Source: Flavimaricola sp. (GTDB taxonomy: Bacteria; Pseudomonadota; Alphaproteobacteria; Rhodobacterales; Rhodobacteraceae). Taken from it: a DNA stretch of 64,000 bases. Position 1 is the first letter of the stretch. Every line of letters begins with the position of its first letter. Under the pieces are notes generated by a model. That model worked only from the letters and a program-made list of their open reading frames with translations. It was not told the DNA's origin and searched no databases. Position numbers and translations under genes: made by a program. Location: contig JAHDDU010000007.1 in NCBI GenBank assembly GCA_020629175.1, forward strand, positions 40,968 through 104,967. Reading direction: 5' to 3'. Of the stretch, positions 8,308 through 16,229 are shown piece by piece.

Positions 8308-9513
8308 TTATGTATCCGTTGGGCGCCGTATCTTATTTGTTAAATAGGCGCCAAATGCCGCGCAAATCATGCTTGCGACTGCCATCGGGAGAGGCGTTCC
8401 GTTGAACATAAGGCCTATGGGTGCGGCGATCACCGCGGCCCCGATCGTGCTGATGGCCGATACGACCGAGGCTGCGACGCCCGCAATGTGGCCCATTGGT
8501 TCGAGCGCGAGTGCGTTCAGGTTTCCGATCGTCAGGCCCGCTTGGTAGAACAGACCCAAAGTCCAGAGCACATAGATCGGGAACTCCCACTGGAGCGGCA
8601 ATGGCAACACCACAGCAAGAGCCATGGTTAGCGAGAGACCGATCTGAATGGTAAAGGCGGTCTTGATGATCGCACGCATGCCATACCGCATCACAAACCG
8701 TGCGTTGATGATGCTGGAACTGGCCGCCACGACAGCAATGCCGCCGAACCAGAAGTGAAAGCTATGGCCCCAGCCATAGGTCAGGTCAAAGACAGGCTGC
8801 GTCGTCGAGATCGCAATAAAGAGCATCGCAAAGCCCAGGGTTTGGACACAGATCGACAGACGGGTTGTTGGATGCCGGAGAACCTCAAGCGTGGCGTGCC
8901 AGATGCGCTCAAGATTGAGCGATGCGCGTTTTTCTGTGGCCAGCGTTTCGGGCTGCCGGAGGCCCAGCCAGATAAGAGTGATCGCTGAGAAGGCGATGAA
9001 GGCCAGAAAAATGCTTCGCCATCCGGCGACAGAGATGAGGCCGACGGCCATCAATGGGGCAAGGGCCGGGACAAGTGAGAAGACCATCAGCACAAATGAC
9101 AGGATTTGCGCCATGCGCGGCCCCGAATAGAGATCCCGGATCATCGCGAGCGAGGCCACACGGGGGCCCGATGCGCCAAGCCCTTGCAGAACCCGCGCGG
9201 CAAGCATCCAGTAAAGCGTGTCCGAAATATAGGCCCCTAGTGCGCCTGCAACGTAGAGCAGGGCGCCGCCCATCACCACGGGTTTGCGGCCAAACCGATC
9301 AGACAACGGCCCGGAAAAGAATGTCCCGATCCCCATACCGAGGACAAAGCTCGTGACGATCAGCTGCGCCCGGTTCACATCGCCGGGCGTCAACTCGGCC
9401 CCGATCTGAGGGAGGGCTGGCAGCATGGCGTCGATGCTGAACGCAACGGTGGCGGCGAGCATTGCCATCAGTGCCACAAACTCGGCCTGAGAGAGTGGTT
9501 TGGTCGGCCTCAC
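8308..9513 (-). CDS. Bcr/CflA-type multidrug efflux MFS transporter
   Basis: 401 residues from the GTG at 9513 (VRPTKPLSQAEFVALMAMLA). The frame can be read back to a TTG at 9594, but that would overlap the FrnE-like gene by 62 bases and add a polar, family-unlike extension. About twelve hydrophobic segments are visible. The first helix carries AFSIDAMLPALPQIGAEL, typical of Bcr/CflA drug:proton antiporters, and the loop after helix 2 has the MFS signature GPLSDRFGRKPVV. Function by family: export of a small hydrophobic or cationic compound; substrate unknown. It is the last gene of a run with the FrnE-like and ligase genes, 19 bases after the former. Confidence 0.85.
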   Translation of the reverse strand: MRPTKPLSQAEFVALMAMLAATVAFSIDAMLPALPQIGAELTPGDVNRAQLIVTSFVLGMGIGTFFSGPLSDRFGRKPVVMGGALLYVAGALGAYISDTLYWMLAARVLQGLGASGPRVASLAMIRDLYSGPRMAQILSFVLMVFSLVPALAPLMAVGLISVAGWRSIFLAFIAFSAITLIWLGLRQPETLATEKRASLNLERIWHATLEVLRHPTTRLSICVQTLGFAMLFIAISTTQPVFDLTYGWGHSFHFWFGGIAVVAASSSIINARFVMRYGMRAIIKTAFTIQIGLSLTMALAVVLPLPLQWEFPIYVLWTLGLFYQAGLTIGNLNALALEPMGHIAGVAASVVSAISTIGAAVIAAPIGLMFNGTPLPMAVASMICAAFGAYLTNKIRRPTDT

Positions 9514-9532
9514 GGCAAGGCGAAGGTGGGGA

Positions 9533-10180
9533 TCATCCTTCGTCCTTCGCGATTTGCTCCATGATGTCGGCGGTGATCTTTTCCCACATTTCAACAGGTT
9601 GCGCGCCGGGTACCGCGTGTTGGTTCGCCACGATGAATGTTGGCACGGACGATACGCCCATTTTGCGCGAATGGGCGTCGCGGTTGCGGATGTCTTCTGC
9701 GTCGCTGTCGGAATTCAGCAGGCGGGTGACTACAGCGGCATCCATGCCAGCCCCGTCAGCAATGTCGGCGAGCACTTCGATATCGCTGATATCGCGGGCA
9801 TCGCGGAAGTAGGCTTCAAACAGGCGCTGCACGACAAAGCCCTGAAACCCTTCAACGCCCGCCCAATGGATCAGCCGGTGCGCATTGATGGTGTTGGGCG
9901 TGCGCGTCATACCCTCAAAATCTATCTTCAAGCCTGCCTTCTCAGCGTGTTCCACGACGGGGGCATAGGCCTTTACCGCCCCTTCTTTGCCGCCGAATTT
10001 TCCTTCGAGGTACTCGCGCCGGTCCATCCCTTCGGGCGGCATCATCGGGTTGAGCTGGAACGGGTGCCATTCGATCGTGAACGGGTGGTCAGGGATCTTG
10101 TGTAGCGCACGGTCCAAATTGGTCTTGCCAATGTAGCACCAAGGGCAAATCGGGTCGGACAGAATATCAAGTTTGACCAT
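9533..10180 (-). CDS. FrnE-like DsbA family oxidoreductase
   Basis: 215 residues from the ATG at 10180. The thioredoxin-fold start MVKLDILSDPICPWCYIG has a CPWC active site (C12, C15) and there is no signal peptide, so this is a cytoplasmic member of the FrnE/2-hydroxychromene-2-carboxylate isomerase-like branch. Further family features are WHPFQLNPMMPPEGMDRREY, a helical insert with INAHRLIHWA, and SVPTFIVANQHAVPGAQP with the cis-Pro. Members catalyse thiol-disulfide exchange or glutathione-dependent isomerisation. The start overlaps the end of the ligase gene by 14 bases, which suggests translational coupling. Confidence 0.85.
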   Translation of the reverse strand: MVKLDILSDPICPWCYIGKTNLDRALHKIPDHPFTIEWHPFQLNPMMPPEGMDRREYLEGKFGGKEGAVKAYAPVVEHAEKAGLKIDFEGMTRTPNTINAHRLIHWAGVEGFQGFVVQRLFEAYFRDARDISDIEVLADIADGAGMDAAVVTRLLNSDSDAEDIRNRDAHSRKMGVSSVPTFIVANQHAVPGAQPVEMWEKITADIMEQIAKDEG

Positions 10181-11630
10181 GGTTCTTTTCCCAATCGTCA
10201 CGGAGGCTGCGGCGCAGAAGTTTGTTATTGGCCCCACGCGGCAGAGTGTCCAGCCGTATAATGGCGTGCGGACGTTTGAAGGAGGCGAGATGTTTGGCGC
10301 AATGGGCCTTTAGTGTGTCTTCGGCCGTTGCGTCCCCCGTGTAGAACGCCGCGATGAGCGTTGTGTCGGCGTCAAGCTGCACTTGCGTTGCGGCGGCTTC
10401 ACTGACGCTTGGGTGGAGAGTGAGGGCGGCTTCGACCTCAAGCGGTGAGACGCGAAAGCCGCCTGCGTTCATCATGTCGTCGGCCCGCCCAATATAGCGG
10501 AGCGCGTCGCCCTCGGGCTCTACCAAATCGCCCGTCATGAAGTAGTCGCCGTCAAATCTGGCCTGTGTTCCCGCGGGATCATCAAGGTATCCGAGCATGA
10601 GGCCGGGGTCACTGTGGTGGATGCCGAGAACGCCGTCTTTGATCGTGATATCCCGTCCGGGTTGGGGGTGGCCGAGCGTTCCAGTGGGCGCCGGGTGCGC
10701 GGGGCTGCCGGACAGAAAGGTGGAGCATTCGGACATGCCAAAGGCTTCGTGGATGTCAGTGCTGGTTCTGCGCTGCCAGGCATCGCGCAGGCCCTCGCTC
10801 AGTTTTTCACCGGCTGAGAGGCCGTGACGCAGCGCCGGAATTGGCGGGAAGCTCTGCCTGAGGAGTTGCCGGTAAACGCCTGGTGCTGCGGCGAAAATCG
10901 TACAGGCATGTTCGGCCATCAGAGCTGGGAGGTCGGCAGGTGCTGTCCCGGCCTGCGGTATCAGGGCGGTGGCACCGATGGCCCATGGATCCATCAGGCC
11001 GGTGCCGAGCGTGTATGTCCAGTTGAAGGCACCGGCATGCATCAGCCGGTCGTCAGTGGTTAGCCCGTACCAACCGTCCCACATCATACGTCGTGCCCAG
11101 ATGGCGCGATGCGCGTGCACAACGCCGCGCGGCCTGCCGGATGTGCCAGAAGTGAATACGATGTAGGCCGGACGGTTCGGATCGCCCATGTCAGGCTCAT
11201 GCGGCGCGAGCGTGTGAAAGCCGCGTAGCCTTGCAAGATCAAGTTGTGGCCACGGCCCTTCTGGTAGGGCAACGTCGGGGGCCGCTGCGATCGCGGCAGG
11301 CGCGCATTGCATGGCCAGTTTGGTGACTTCACCCGTTGTCAGACCTGCAGCCGTAGGAACGGGAACGATCCCAGCGGCAATCGCGCCGAGGTAGGTGATG
11401 GGAAAGTCAGCCGTGTTCCCCAACCGCAGCATGAGCCTCTCACCCGGCGACAGTCCGGCCGCCAAGAGACCCGTGGCCGTTCCAAGAACCGCGGCAGTCA
11501 GGCGAGCGTAGGTCCAGTGCTCGGGCACGTCGCCCATGATTGTAAGCGCGGTCTTCTTGGGTGTCGCACGCCCGGCTGAGAGCACATAGGCGGCCATGTT
11601 GAACGGTTGTGGTGGAGGTGACAGTTCCAT
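10167..11630 (-). CDS. Class I adenylate-forming acyl-/aryl-CoA ligase
   Basis: 487 residues, short for the acyl-CoA synthetase family and close to benzoate-CoA ligase types. It carries the P-loop-like motif YIVFTSGTSGRPRG, the A5-type motif EAFGMSECSTF, the hinge motif MTGDLVEPEGDALRYIGRAD followed by DMMNAGGFRVSPLEVE, and the end motif LPRGANNKLLRR with the catalytic Lys. The reaction expected is ATP-dependent activation of a carboxylic acid to an acyl-AMP and then a CoA thioester. The substrate cannot be read from motifs. It heads a run with FrnE-like and exporter genes and is divergent from an XRE-cupin regulator 78 bases away, which may control it. Confidence 0.88.
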   Translation of the reverse strand: MELSPPPQPFNMAAYVLSAGRATPKKTALTIMGDVPEHWTYARLTAAVLGTATGLLAAGLSPGERLMLRLGNTADFPITYLGAIAAGIVPVPTAAGLTTGEVTKLAMQCAPAAIAAAPDVALPEGPWPQLDLARLRGFHTLAPHEPDMGDPNRPAYIVFTSGTSGRPRGVVHAHRAIWARRMMWDGWYGLTTDDRLMHAGAFNWTYTLGTGLMDPWAIGATALIPQAGTAPADLPALMAEHACTIFAAAPGVYRQLLRQSFPPIPALRHGLSAGEKLSEGLRDAWQRRTSTDIHEAFGMSECSTFLSGSPAHPAPTGTLGHPQPGRDITIKDGVLGIHHSDPGLMLGYLDDPAGTQARFDGDYFMTGDLVEPEGDALRYIGRADDMMNAGGFRVSPLEVEAALTLHPSVSEAAATQVQLDADTTLIAAFYTGDATAEDTLKAHCAKHLASFKRPHAIIRLDTLPRGANNKLLRRSLRDDWEKNHGQT

Positions 11631-11708
11631 GCCTCTGCGTCGCGCACTGCAGCGGGATTGTCAAAGGGCGGCGGTTGCACGGGTTGTGGCATCTGGCTAT
11701 CAGGCGGC

Positions 11709-12323
11709 ATGGATCAGCCGCCCTCCCTCATTAAAATCGCACGCGCCGACGGGGCGAGCGAAGCCGCTATGCCTCTCGATCTGGGGGCGCGGGTGCGGGC
11801 GTTGCGCAAGGCGCGCGATTGGTCTTTGGCGCAGACGGCCGAGAAGGTGGGGCTGGCGCGGTCTACGTTGTCCAAGATCGAAAACGGGCAGATGTCGCCC
11901 ACGTACGACGCGTTGAAAAAGCTCGCAGTCGGTCTTGGGATGTCTGTGCCACAGCTTTTTACGCCGGCGCCTGCGGGTGGCTCAGCTCGGTTTCATGTGG
12001 CCCGGCGGGATGAGGGCGGTGTTCTTGTATCGCCAACTTACGAGCATGCGCTGTTGGCCGACGGCGTTCCGGACAAGTCGATGCTGCCGTACCGCGCCCG
12101 CATCAGAGCACGGAGCATGGACGAGTTCGACGGCTGGGTCCGGCATGAGGGCGAAGAGTTTCTTTTCGTCCTCACCGGTGTGATCCGGCTGTATGCTGAG
12201 GGGCACGAGCCGGTGGACATGCGGCGGGGCGATAGCGCGTATTATGATGCCACGATGGGCCACAACGTCATTTCGATCAGCCCAGAAGACGCGACGATTC
12301 TTTGGGTCACCTCTTTGAAATAG
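11709..12323 (+). CDS. XRE-family regulator with C-terminal cupin domain
   Basis: 204 residues from the ATG at 11709. Residues about 22-80 form an XRE helix-turn-helix (GARVRALRKARDWSLAQTAE, then VGLARSTLSKIENGQMSPTY). Residues about 120-200 form a cupin-2 barrel (DEFDGWVRHEGEEFLFVLTG; MRRGDSAYYDATMGHNVIS). Regulators of this build (PuuR/SutR-like) sense small molecules in the cupin domain. It is divergent from the ligase-FrnE-exporter run and is the obvious candidate for controlling it; that link is inference from position. Confidence 0.88.
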   Translation: MDQPPSLIKIARADGASEAAMPLDLGARVRALRKARDWSLAQTAEKVGLARSTLSKIENGQMSPTYDALKKLAVGLGMSVPQLFTPAPAGGSARFHVARRDEGGVLVSPTYEHALLADGVPDKSMLPYRARIRARSMDEFDGWVRHEGEEFLFVLTGVIRLYAEGHEPVDMRRGDSAYYDATMGHNVISISPEDATILWVTSLK

Positions 12324-12361
12324 TCGGGCCCGAGGCGATATACGCCCCGGACCGTACTGGT

Positions 12362-12487
12362 TCAGATAATGACATCCGCGGCGCCGAGGGCCACTTGGCC
12401 TGCGCCAATCGCCACATTGCCGACGGCGCGGACCGGATTGCAGCCAGACAGCGCGGCAATCGCGGTCACGAGGATCAAGATGCGCAT
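12362..12487 (-). CDS. Small lipoprotein, 41 residues
   Basis: The ATG at 12487 gives MRILILVTAIAALSGCNPVR and a short Gly/Ala-rich tail ending GAADVII. The signal peptide and lipobox (LSGC) are clear, so the mature lipoprotein would be only 26 residues. The family resembles small entericidin-like or other stress lipoproteins, but I do not recognise it firmly. The ribosome binding site AAGGA overlaps the stop region of the upstream binding-protein gene, whose last base is 12492, so the two are probably translated from one message. An alternative ATG at 12505 would overlap that gene. Confidence 0.7.
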   Translation of the reverse strand: MRILILVTAIAALSGCNPVRAVGNVAIGAGQVALGAADVII

Positions 12488-12491
12488 TAGA

Positions 12492-14315
12492 TTATCCTTC
12501 TTCATACCACCAGACCTCCGGTTGCCAGCCCGGCCAATCGCCAAAGATCGGCATATAGTCGGGGTAGTGTAGGTTAGCATCATGCGCCACGCGGCTGATA
12601 TTCCACTGATAAATCGGAATGACATGACGGCCAGACATCAGCACGCGGTCCAGCGCGCGTGTCGCGGCGACAAAGTCATCCTGGCTCTCCGAGGTGAGGA
12701 GCAGGTTGATCAAACCGTCCACGGCCTCAGACCGGACGCCCATCATATTGCGGCCACCGACCTGATCCGCGTTTTCCGAGCCCCAGTAGAGGTATTGCTC
12801 GTTGCCGGGCGACAGTGACAGGCCACGGCGGAAGTAGGTCATGTCGTAGTCGTAGGCGTCCGTGCGTTCCTTATAAGCGGCGGAGTCCATCGTAGTGATC
12901 GTGTGGCCAATGCCAATCCGAAGGAGAGCTTCGCTAAAGGTGTTGATGATCGCCTGGTTCTCGGAGCTGCCGGTCTCAAGGAGGATGTCAAACTCAAACG
13001 GCGTGCCGTCTGCATCTGCCAGAACGCCGTTTTGCACGGTCCAGCCAGCCTCTTCCAGCAGGGCGAAGGCGCGGGCTGTTCCTGCGCGGTTGCTGGCGCT
13101 GCCGTCGCTGACGGGTAGGGTGTAGCCCTCTATCGCGCCGGGCAGCAGCTCGTCTTCGTATTGCTGCAAGAACTCCAGCACGCGACCCGTGGCTGGCCCT
13201 TCCTGCATGCCCAAAGGCGAGTTTGAGAAGTAGGACGTGATCCGCGGCTGGATGCCGCCGTTCAGCGTGTCGTTGATGTATTCAAAGTTAAATACTTCCA
13301 TCATCGCCTGACGGACGCGCCAATCCTCAAACACCTCGCTGCGGGAATTCATGACAAAGCCTGTCATGCCCGTGGGCCGTTGGTGCGGCAGCTCAACCAG
13401 TAGAACCTCGCCGGATTGCGTGCGCGGGAAGTCATACTGGCTGTCCCAGCGGCCCACACTGAACTCGCGTGTGGTGGTGACGATCCCGGTTTTGAACGCC
13501 TCAAAGGCTGTGGTGTCGTCGCCGAAATACTCTATCCGCACTTCGTCAAAGTTGCCGACGCCGTTCATGAACGGCACGATCCCTTCACCCCAATAGTCCG
13601 GGTTGCGCTGGAGCGAGACAAATCGTCCGCCCTCGACGTCGCCCACAACATAGCGGCCCGAGGTGATCGGGATCATGTCGAGCCCGTCGCTGTCCTCAAA
13701 GGCCACACCTTCCCATTGATCCGCCTTCAGGATCGGCCGCAGACCGGCCAGGAGCGCCAGTTCACGATCTTCGACGTTGAACGTCAAACGGACCGAGCGT
13801 TCGCCAGTTTGTTCGATGCTCTCTACCTTTGAGTAGAACCCCTGATACCGCGGATGGCCAACTGTCCCGAGTGTTTCGTAAGACCAGATGACATCGGCGA
13901 CGGTGACCGGGCTGCCGTCCGAGAATCGGGCCTCGGGGCGGAGGGTAAATTCGACCCATTCGCGGTTCGGTCCGGTTTCAATCGATTCGGCTAATACGCC
14001 ATAAAGAGAGAACGGTTCGTCCAAAGATCGGCCCATCAGGCTCTCGCCCGTCCAGAACCGCATCTGCCACGGCGTGTTGCCTTTGCGGATGTAGGGGTTG
14101 AGGCTGTCAAAGGATCCGACGTTTGCCACGACGATGCTACCACCTGAGGGCGCATCGGGGTTGGCATAGGGCAAATGCTCAAAATCTGGGGGTAGGGCGG
14201 GGTCACCATACATAGCTATGCCATGCATCGGCTCGGCCGAGGCGACACCAGCGGCAAGGGCGATCGCCGCGCTCAGCCCCGCAATGCGCATGTTCGTGAA
14301 ATTTAACATTTTCAT
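12492..14315 (-). CDS. YejA-like ABC transporter solute-binding protein (family 5)
   Basis: 607 residues from the ATG at 14315; the frame back to 14384 adds non-signal residues. Residues 1-27 (MKMLNFTNMRIAGLSAAIAL and on to ASA) are a signal peptide. The mature start, MHGIAMYGDPALPPDFEHLP then YANPDAPSGGSIVV, is typical of YejA-type binding proteins, and EFTLRPEARFSDGSPVTVADVIWSYETL is the family 5 signature. Such proteins deliver peptides or similar compounds to an ABC importer from the periplasm. No yejB, yejE or yejF permease/ATPase gene is adjacent on either side, which is unusual: the transporter core must be elsewhere. Confidence 0.9.
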   Translation of the reverse strand: MKMLNFTNMRIAGLSAAIALAAGVASAEPMHGIAMYGDPALPPDFEHLPYANPDAPSGGSIVVANVGSFDSLNPYIRKGNTPWQMRFWTGESLMGRSLDEPFSLYGVLAESIETGPNREWVEFTLRPEARFSDGSPVTVADVIWSYETLGTVGHPRYQGFYSKVESIEQTGERSVRLTFNVEDRELALLAGLRPILKADQWEGVAFEDSDGLDMIPITSGRYVVGDVEGGRFVSLQRNPDYWGEGIVPFMNGVGNFDEVRIEYFGDDTTAFEAFKTGIVTTTREFSVGRWDSQYDFPRTQSGEVLLVELPHQRPTGMTGFVMNSRSEVFEDWRVRQAMMEVFNFEYINDTLNGGIQPRITSYFSNSPLGMQEGPATGRVLEFLQQYEDELLPGAIEGYTLPVSDGSASNRAGTARAFALLEEAGWTVQNGVLADADGTPFEFDILLETGSSENQAIINTFSEALLRIGIGHTITTMDSAAYKERTDAYDYDMTYFRRGLSLSPGNEQYLYWGSENADQVGGRNMMGVRSEAVDGLINLLLTSESQDDFVAATRALDRVLMSGRHVIPIYQWNISRVAHDANLHYPDYMPIFGDWPGWQPEVWWYEEG

Positions 14316-14393
14316 TTTGTCGACAATCCCTCTGCTCCCAGCGTCTCTGTCATCGACGCTAGCCGGGTCTTTGAGTGATTTCAATTTTTTAGC

Positions 14394-14422
14394 TTGGCGC
14401 TTGGCGGCGGATTGCTTATAAG
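14394..14422 (+). promoter_or_regulatory. Predicted sigma-70 promoter for the small RNA
   Basis: A -35-like TTGGCG (14394-14399) and a -10-like TATAAG (14417-14422) are separated by exactly 17 bases. The expected start is near 14428-14430, just upstream of a two-hairpin sequence that ends in a strong terminator. No coding sequence fits in between, so the promoter most likely serves a small RNA. Confidence 0.55.
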
Positions 14423-14427
14423 AGGGG

Positions 14428-14504
14428 CACTGCTCGATAGGTTTCTTGCCTGTATGAAACCTGCCTCAATAACTTTACGCCCGCTTCGTGCGGGCGTTTT
14501 TTTT
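14428..14504 (+). ncRNA. Probable trans-encoded small RNA, about 77 nt
   Basis: The region between the divergent binding-protein and hypothetical-protein genes can form a first hairpin, AGGTTTC (14439-14445) with GAAACCT (14456-14462) and a ten-base loop, then a linker CAATAACTT, then an intrinsic terminator. It has a promoter-like sequence directly upstream and no ribosome binding site or plausible reading frame. This layout matches Hfq-type small RNAs. I do not recognise the Rfam family. It could instead be an attenuated leader of the gene at 14699, but the terminator would then always block that gene. Confidence 0.55.
14477..14504 (+). terminator. Intrinsic terminator of the predicted small RNA
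   Basis: Perfect 8-bp stem ACGCCCGC/GCGGGCGT (14477-14484 with 14490-14497) and a five-base loop TTCGT, followed by eight T residues (14497-14504). This is one of the strongest terminators in the window. Confidence 0.9.
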
Positions 14505-14698
14505 GGCCTGATGTCAGCGGTGCAGCGCCGAAAAACGAGGCAGGGATTTCCCGACTCGCCTCTCTGATCACCTTGGCCTACCGTTTGGCCACGGCAATTT
14601 CGCCGTTTGTGAGTTGGGGCCCTCCGGATTTTTTAGGATCGGTACCCGCAATTTTGTGTCGCGGATATTTCTGTCCGCGTAATTTTATAGGTGAATTT

Positions 14699-15328
14699 AT
14701 GACACGTATGACACCATTCGTGCGCACAGCGCACACGCCTGCCATTCTCAAACAGCGCCTTGTTATGGAACGACAAATGACATCGCTTATTGATCGTGCG
14801 TTTTTGTCTGAGGGACCGCACCTGGTGCGCGATCGGTCCAATTGGGTGGGGTGCTGGCTTGATACTGGCAATCGCGTTTTGTCCGACATTGACGATGTCG
14901 AAGCGGTGCGCGGCATAACTGATCATGGGCAATTGATCTGGATGATTCTGCATCCCAACAAGCGGTTCGGCTATCATGCCGGGGCCAAGGACCCCGTGGC
15001 GGCCATCGAGCAGGCACGGGCCGCCTGGCGCGCGCGGCGAGCGATCAAGTCGCGTTGGCCTGAAGTCTTGCAGCTGCGCCGCGATGTGCTGGCGGGGCGC
15101 AAATCCTTCGTCGTTCACATCGATGATGCCCGTGATGCCGGATTGTGCGATCTGGGCATTCGCGGTTTCATGCGCGCGCTTGGGTTTGGCAACCGCGTTC
15201 GGCTCTCGGCCCGGACGCTGGCGGCGCTGTCGTATGTCGACCCGCAAGCGGCCTATGCGTTGTTTCAGGCGTATCAGCGCACGTCTGGTCAACAGCGCAG
15301 CATGCGCGTCGGGGCGACAGCGACCTGA
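14699..15328 (+). CDS. Hypothetical protein, 209 residues
   Basis: I do not recognise this gene. The ATG at 14699 follows a GGTGAA six bases upstream; the longer frame from 14573 crosses low-quality sequence. The product is basic and soluble, without signal peptide or membrane segments. Conserved-looking parts are LSEGPHLVRDRSNWVGCWLD, the aromatic stretch HGQLIWMILHPNKRFGYHAG, an Arg/Ala-rich helix (AAIEQARAAWRARRAIKSRW), and a segment KSFVVHIDDARDAGLCDLGI followed by FMRALGF. The codon usage resembles that of the neighbours. It stands alone on the plus strand between the small RNA and bdhA. Confidence 0.7.
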   Translation: MTRMTPFVRTAHTPAILKQRLVMERQMTSLIDRAFLSEGPHLVRDRSNWVGCWLDTGNRVLSDIDDVEAVRGITDHGQLIWMILHPNKRFGYHAGAKDPVAAIEQARAAWRARRAIKSRWPEVLQLRRDVLAGRKSFVVHIDDARDAGLCDLGIRGFMRALGFGNRVRLSARTLAALSYVDPQAAYALFQAYQRTSGQQRSMRVGATAT

Positions 15329-15347
15329 CGCAATATTGAGGTGGTTT

Positions 15348-15383
15348 TTGCGCCTGCAGCATTTATGTTGTGCTGCAACGCAA
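15348..15383. promoter_or_regulatory. Imperfect dyad upstream of bdhA, possible PhaR-type operator
   Basis: The left half TTGCGCCTGCAGCA (15348-15361) is matched by an inverted right half TGCTGCAACGCAA (15371-15383), with one extra base in the left arm. TGC/GCA-rich dyads are bound by PhaR, the regulator of polyhydroxyalkanoate genes in Paracoccus and Rhodobacter. It ends 19 bases before the bdhA start codon, in operator position. Confidence 0.4.
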
Positions 15384-15402
15384 TATGACAAAGGCCACCG
15401 AT

Positions 15403-16176
15403 ATGACGCTTTCAGGCAAATCTGCAGTGATTACGGGTTCAAATTCCGGGATCGGGTTGGGCATCGCACGCGAGCTGGCACGCGCTGGCGCGGATGTGGT
15501 GCTCAATTCCTACACAGACAGTGACGAAGATCACGCGCTGGCGGCCGAGATCGCTTCGGAGTTCGGCGTGACTGCGCGCTATATCAGTGCCGACATGTCC
15601 AAGGGCGAAGAGTGCCGCCGGCTTGTCGCCGATGCGGGCGGCTGCGATATCCTTGTGAACAACGCCGGCATTCAGCACGTTGCCCCTGTGGAGGCCTTTG
15701 ACGCCGCCAAATGGGACGCGATCATCGCGATCAACATGTCCTCTGCCTTTCACACGATGGCCGCCGCTGTCCCGGGTATGCGCGCGCGTGGCTGGGGACG
15801 GATCGTCAACATCGCCTCGGCCCATGGTTTGACCGCATCACCTTATAAAAGCGCCTATGTCGCGGCCAAGCACGGTGTTGTTGGCATGACCAAGGTCGTG
15901 GCGCTTGAGACGGCTGAAGACCCGATCACCTGCAATGCCATCTGTCCGGGCTATGTGCTGACCCCGCTGGTGGAATCGCAAATCCCGGACACCATGAAAG
16001 AATACGACATGTCCCGCGAGGACGTGATCAAGAACGTCATGCTGACGCGGCAGCCATCGAAAGAGTTTGCAACCGTAGAGCAAATGGGCGGGACGACCGT
16101 GTTCCTCTGTTCCGATGCAGCGGCTCAGATCACGGGAACCACGATCTCGGTTGATGGTGGCTGGACCGCTTTATAA
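15403..16176 (+). CDS. bdhA: 3-hydroxybutyrate dehydrogenase (SDR family)
   Basis: 257 residues from the ATG at 15403 (MTLSGKSAVITGSNSGIGLG); an ATG at 15385 would add six residues and overlap the dyad. It is a classical short-chain dehydrogenase with the TGSNSGIGLG nucleotide-binding loop, NNAGIQHVAPVE, the catalytic Ser in NIASAHGL and YVAAKHG with the Tyr-Lys pair, and the BDH-typical NAICPGYVLTPLVESQI. It interconverts (R)-3-hydroxybutyrate and acetoacetate with NAD, usually in breakdown of polyhydroxybutyrate. A patatin-type phospholipase gene follows 53 bases downstream on the same strand, a pairing common in this order. Confidence 0.92.
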   Translation: MTLSGKSAVITGSNSGIGLGIARELARAGADVVLNSYTDSDEDHALAAEIASEFGVTARYISADMSKGEECRRLVADAGGCDILVNNAGIQHVAPVEAFDAAKWDAIIAINMSSAFHTMAAAVPGMRARGWGRIVNIASAHGLTASPYKSAYVAAKHGVVGMTKVVALETAEDPITCNAICPGYVLTPLVESQIPDTMKEYDMSREDVIKNVMLTRQPSKEFATVEQMGGTTVFLCSDAAAQITGTTISVDGGWTAL

Positions 16177-16182
16177 GGCTTT

Positions 16183-16216
16183 TTGCCTCCGGCGGGGGTA
16201 ATGGCCCAAAGAAATC
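16183..16216. repeat. Short intergenic sequence resembling a dispersed Rhodobacterales repeat
   Basis: TTTTTGCCTCCGGCGGGGG followed by a TAAT and GGCCCAAAG stretch looks like the CCTCCGGCGGGG-ATATTT-GGGCCAA sequences I recall from many Rhodobacterales gene ends. It lies in the gap between bdhA and the patatin gene and just before the patatin ribosome binding site. The copy number cannot be tested here. Confidence 0.35.
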
Positions 16217-16229
16217 AGGCGGATGAGAG

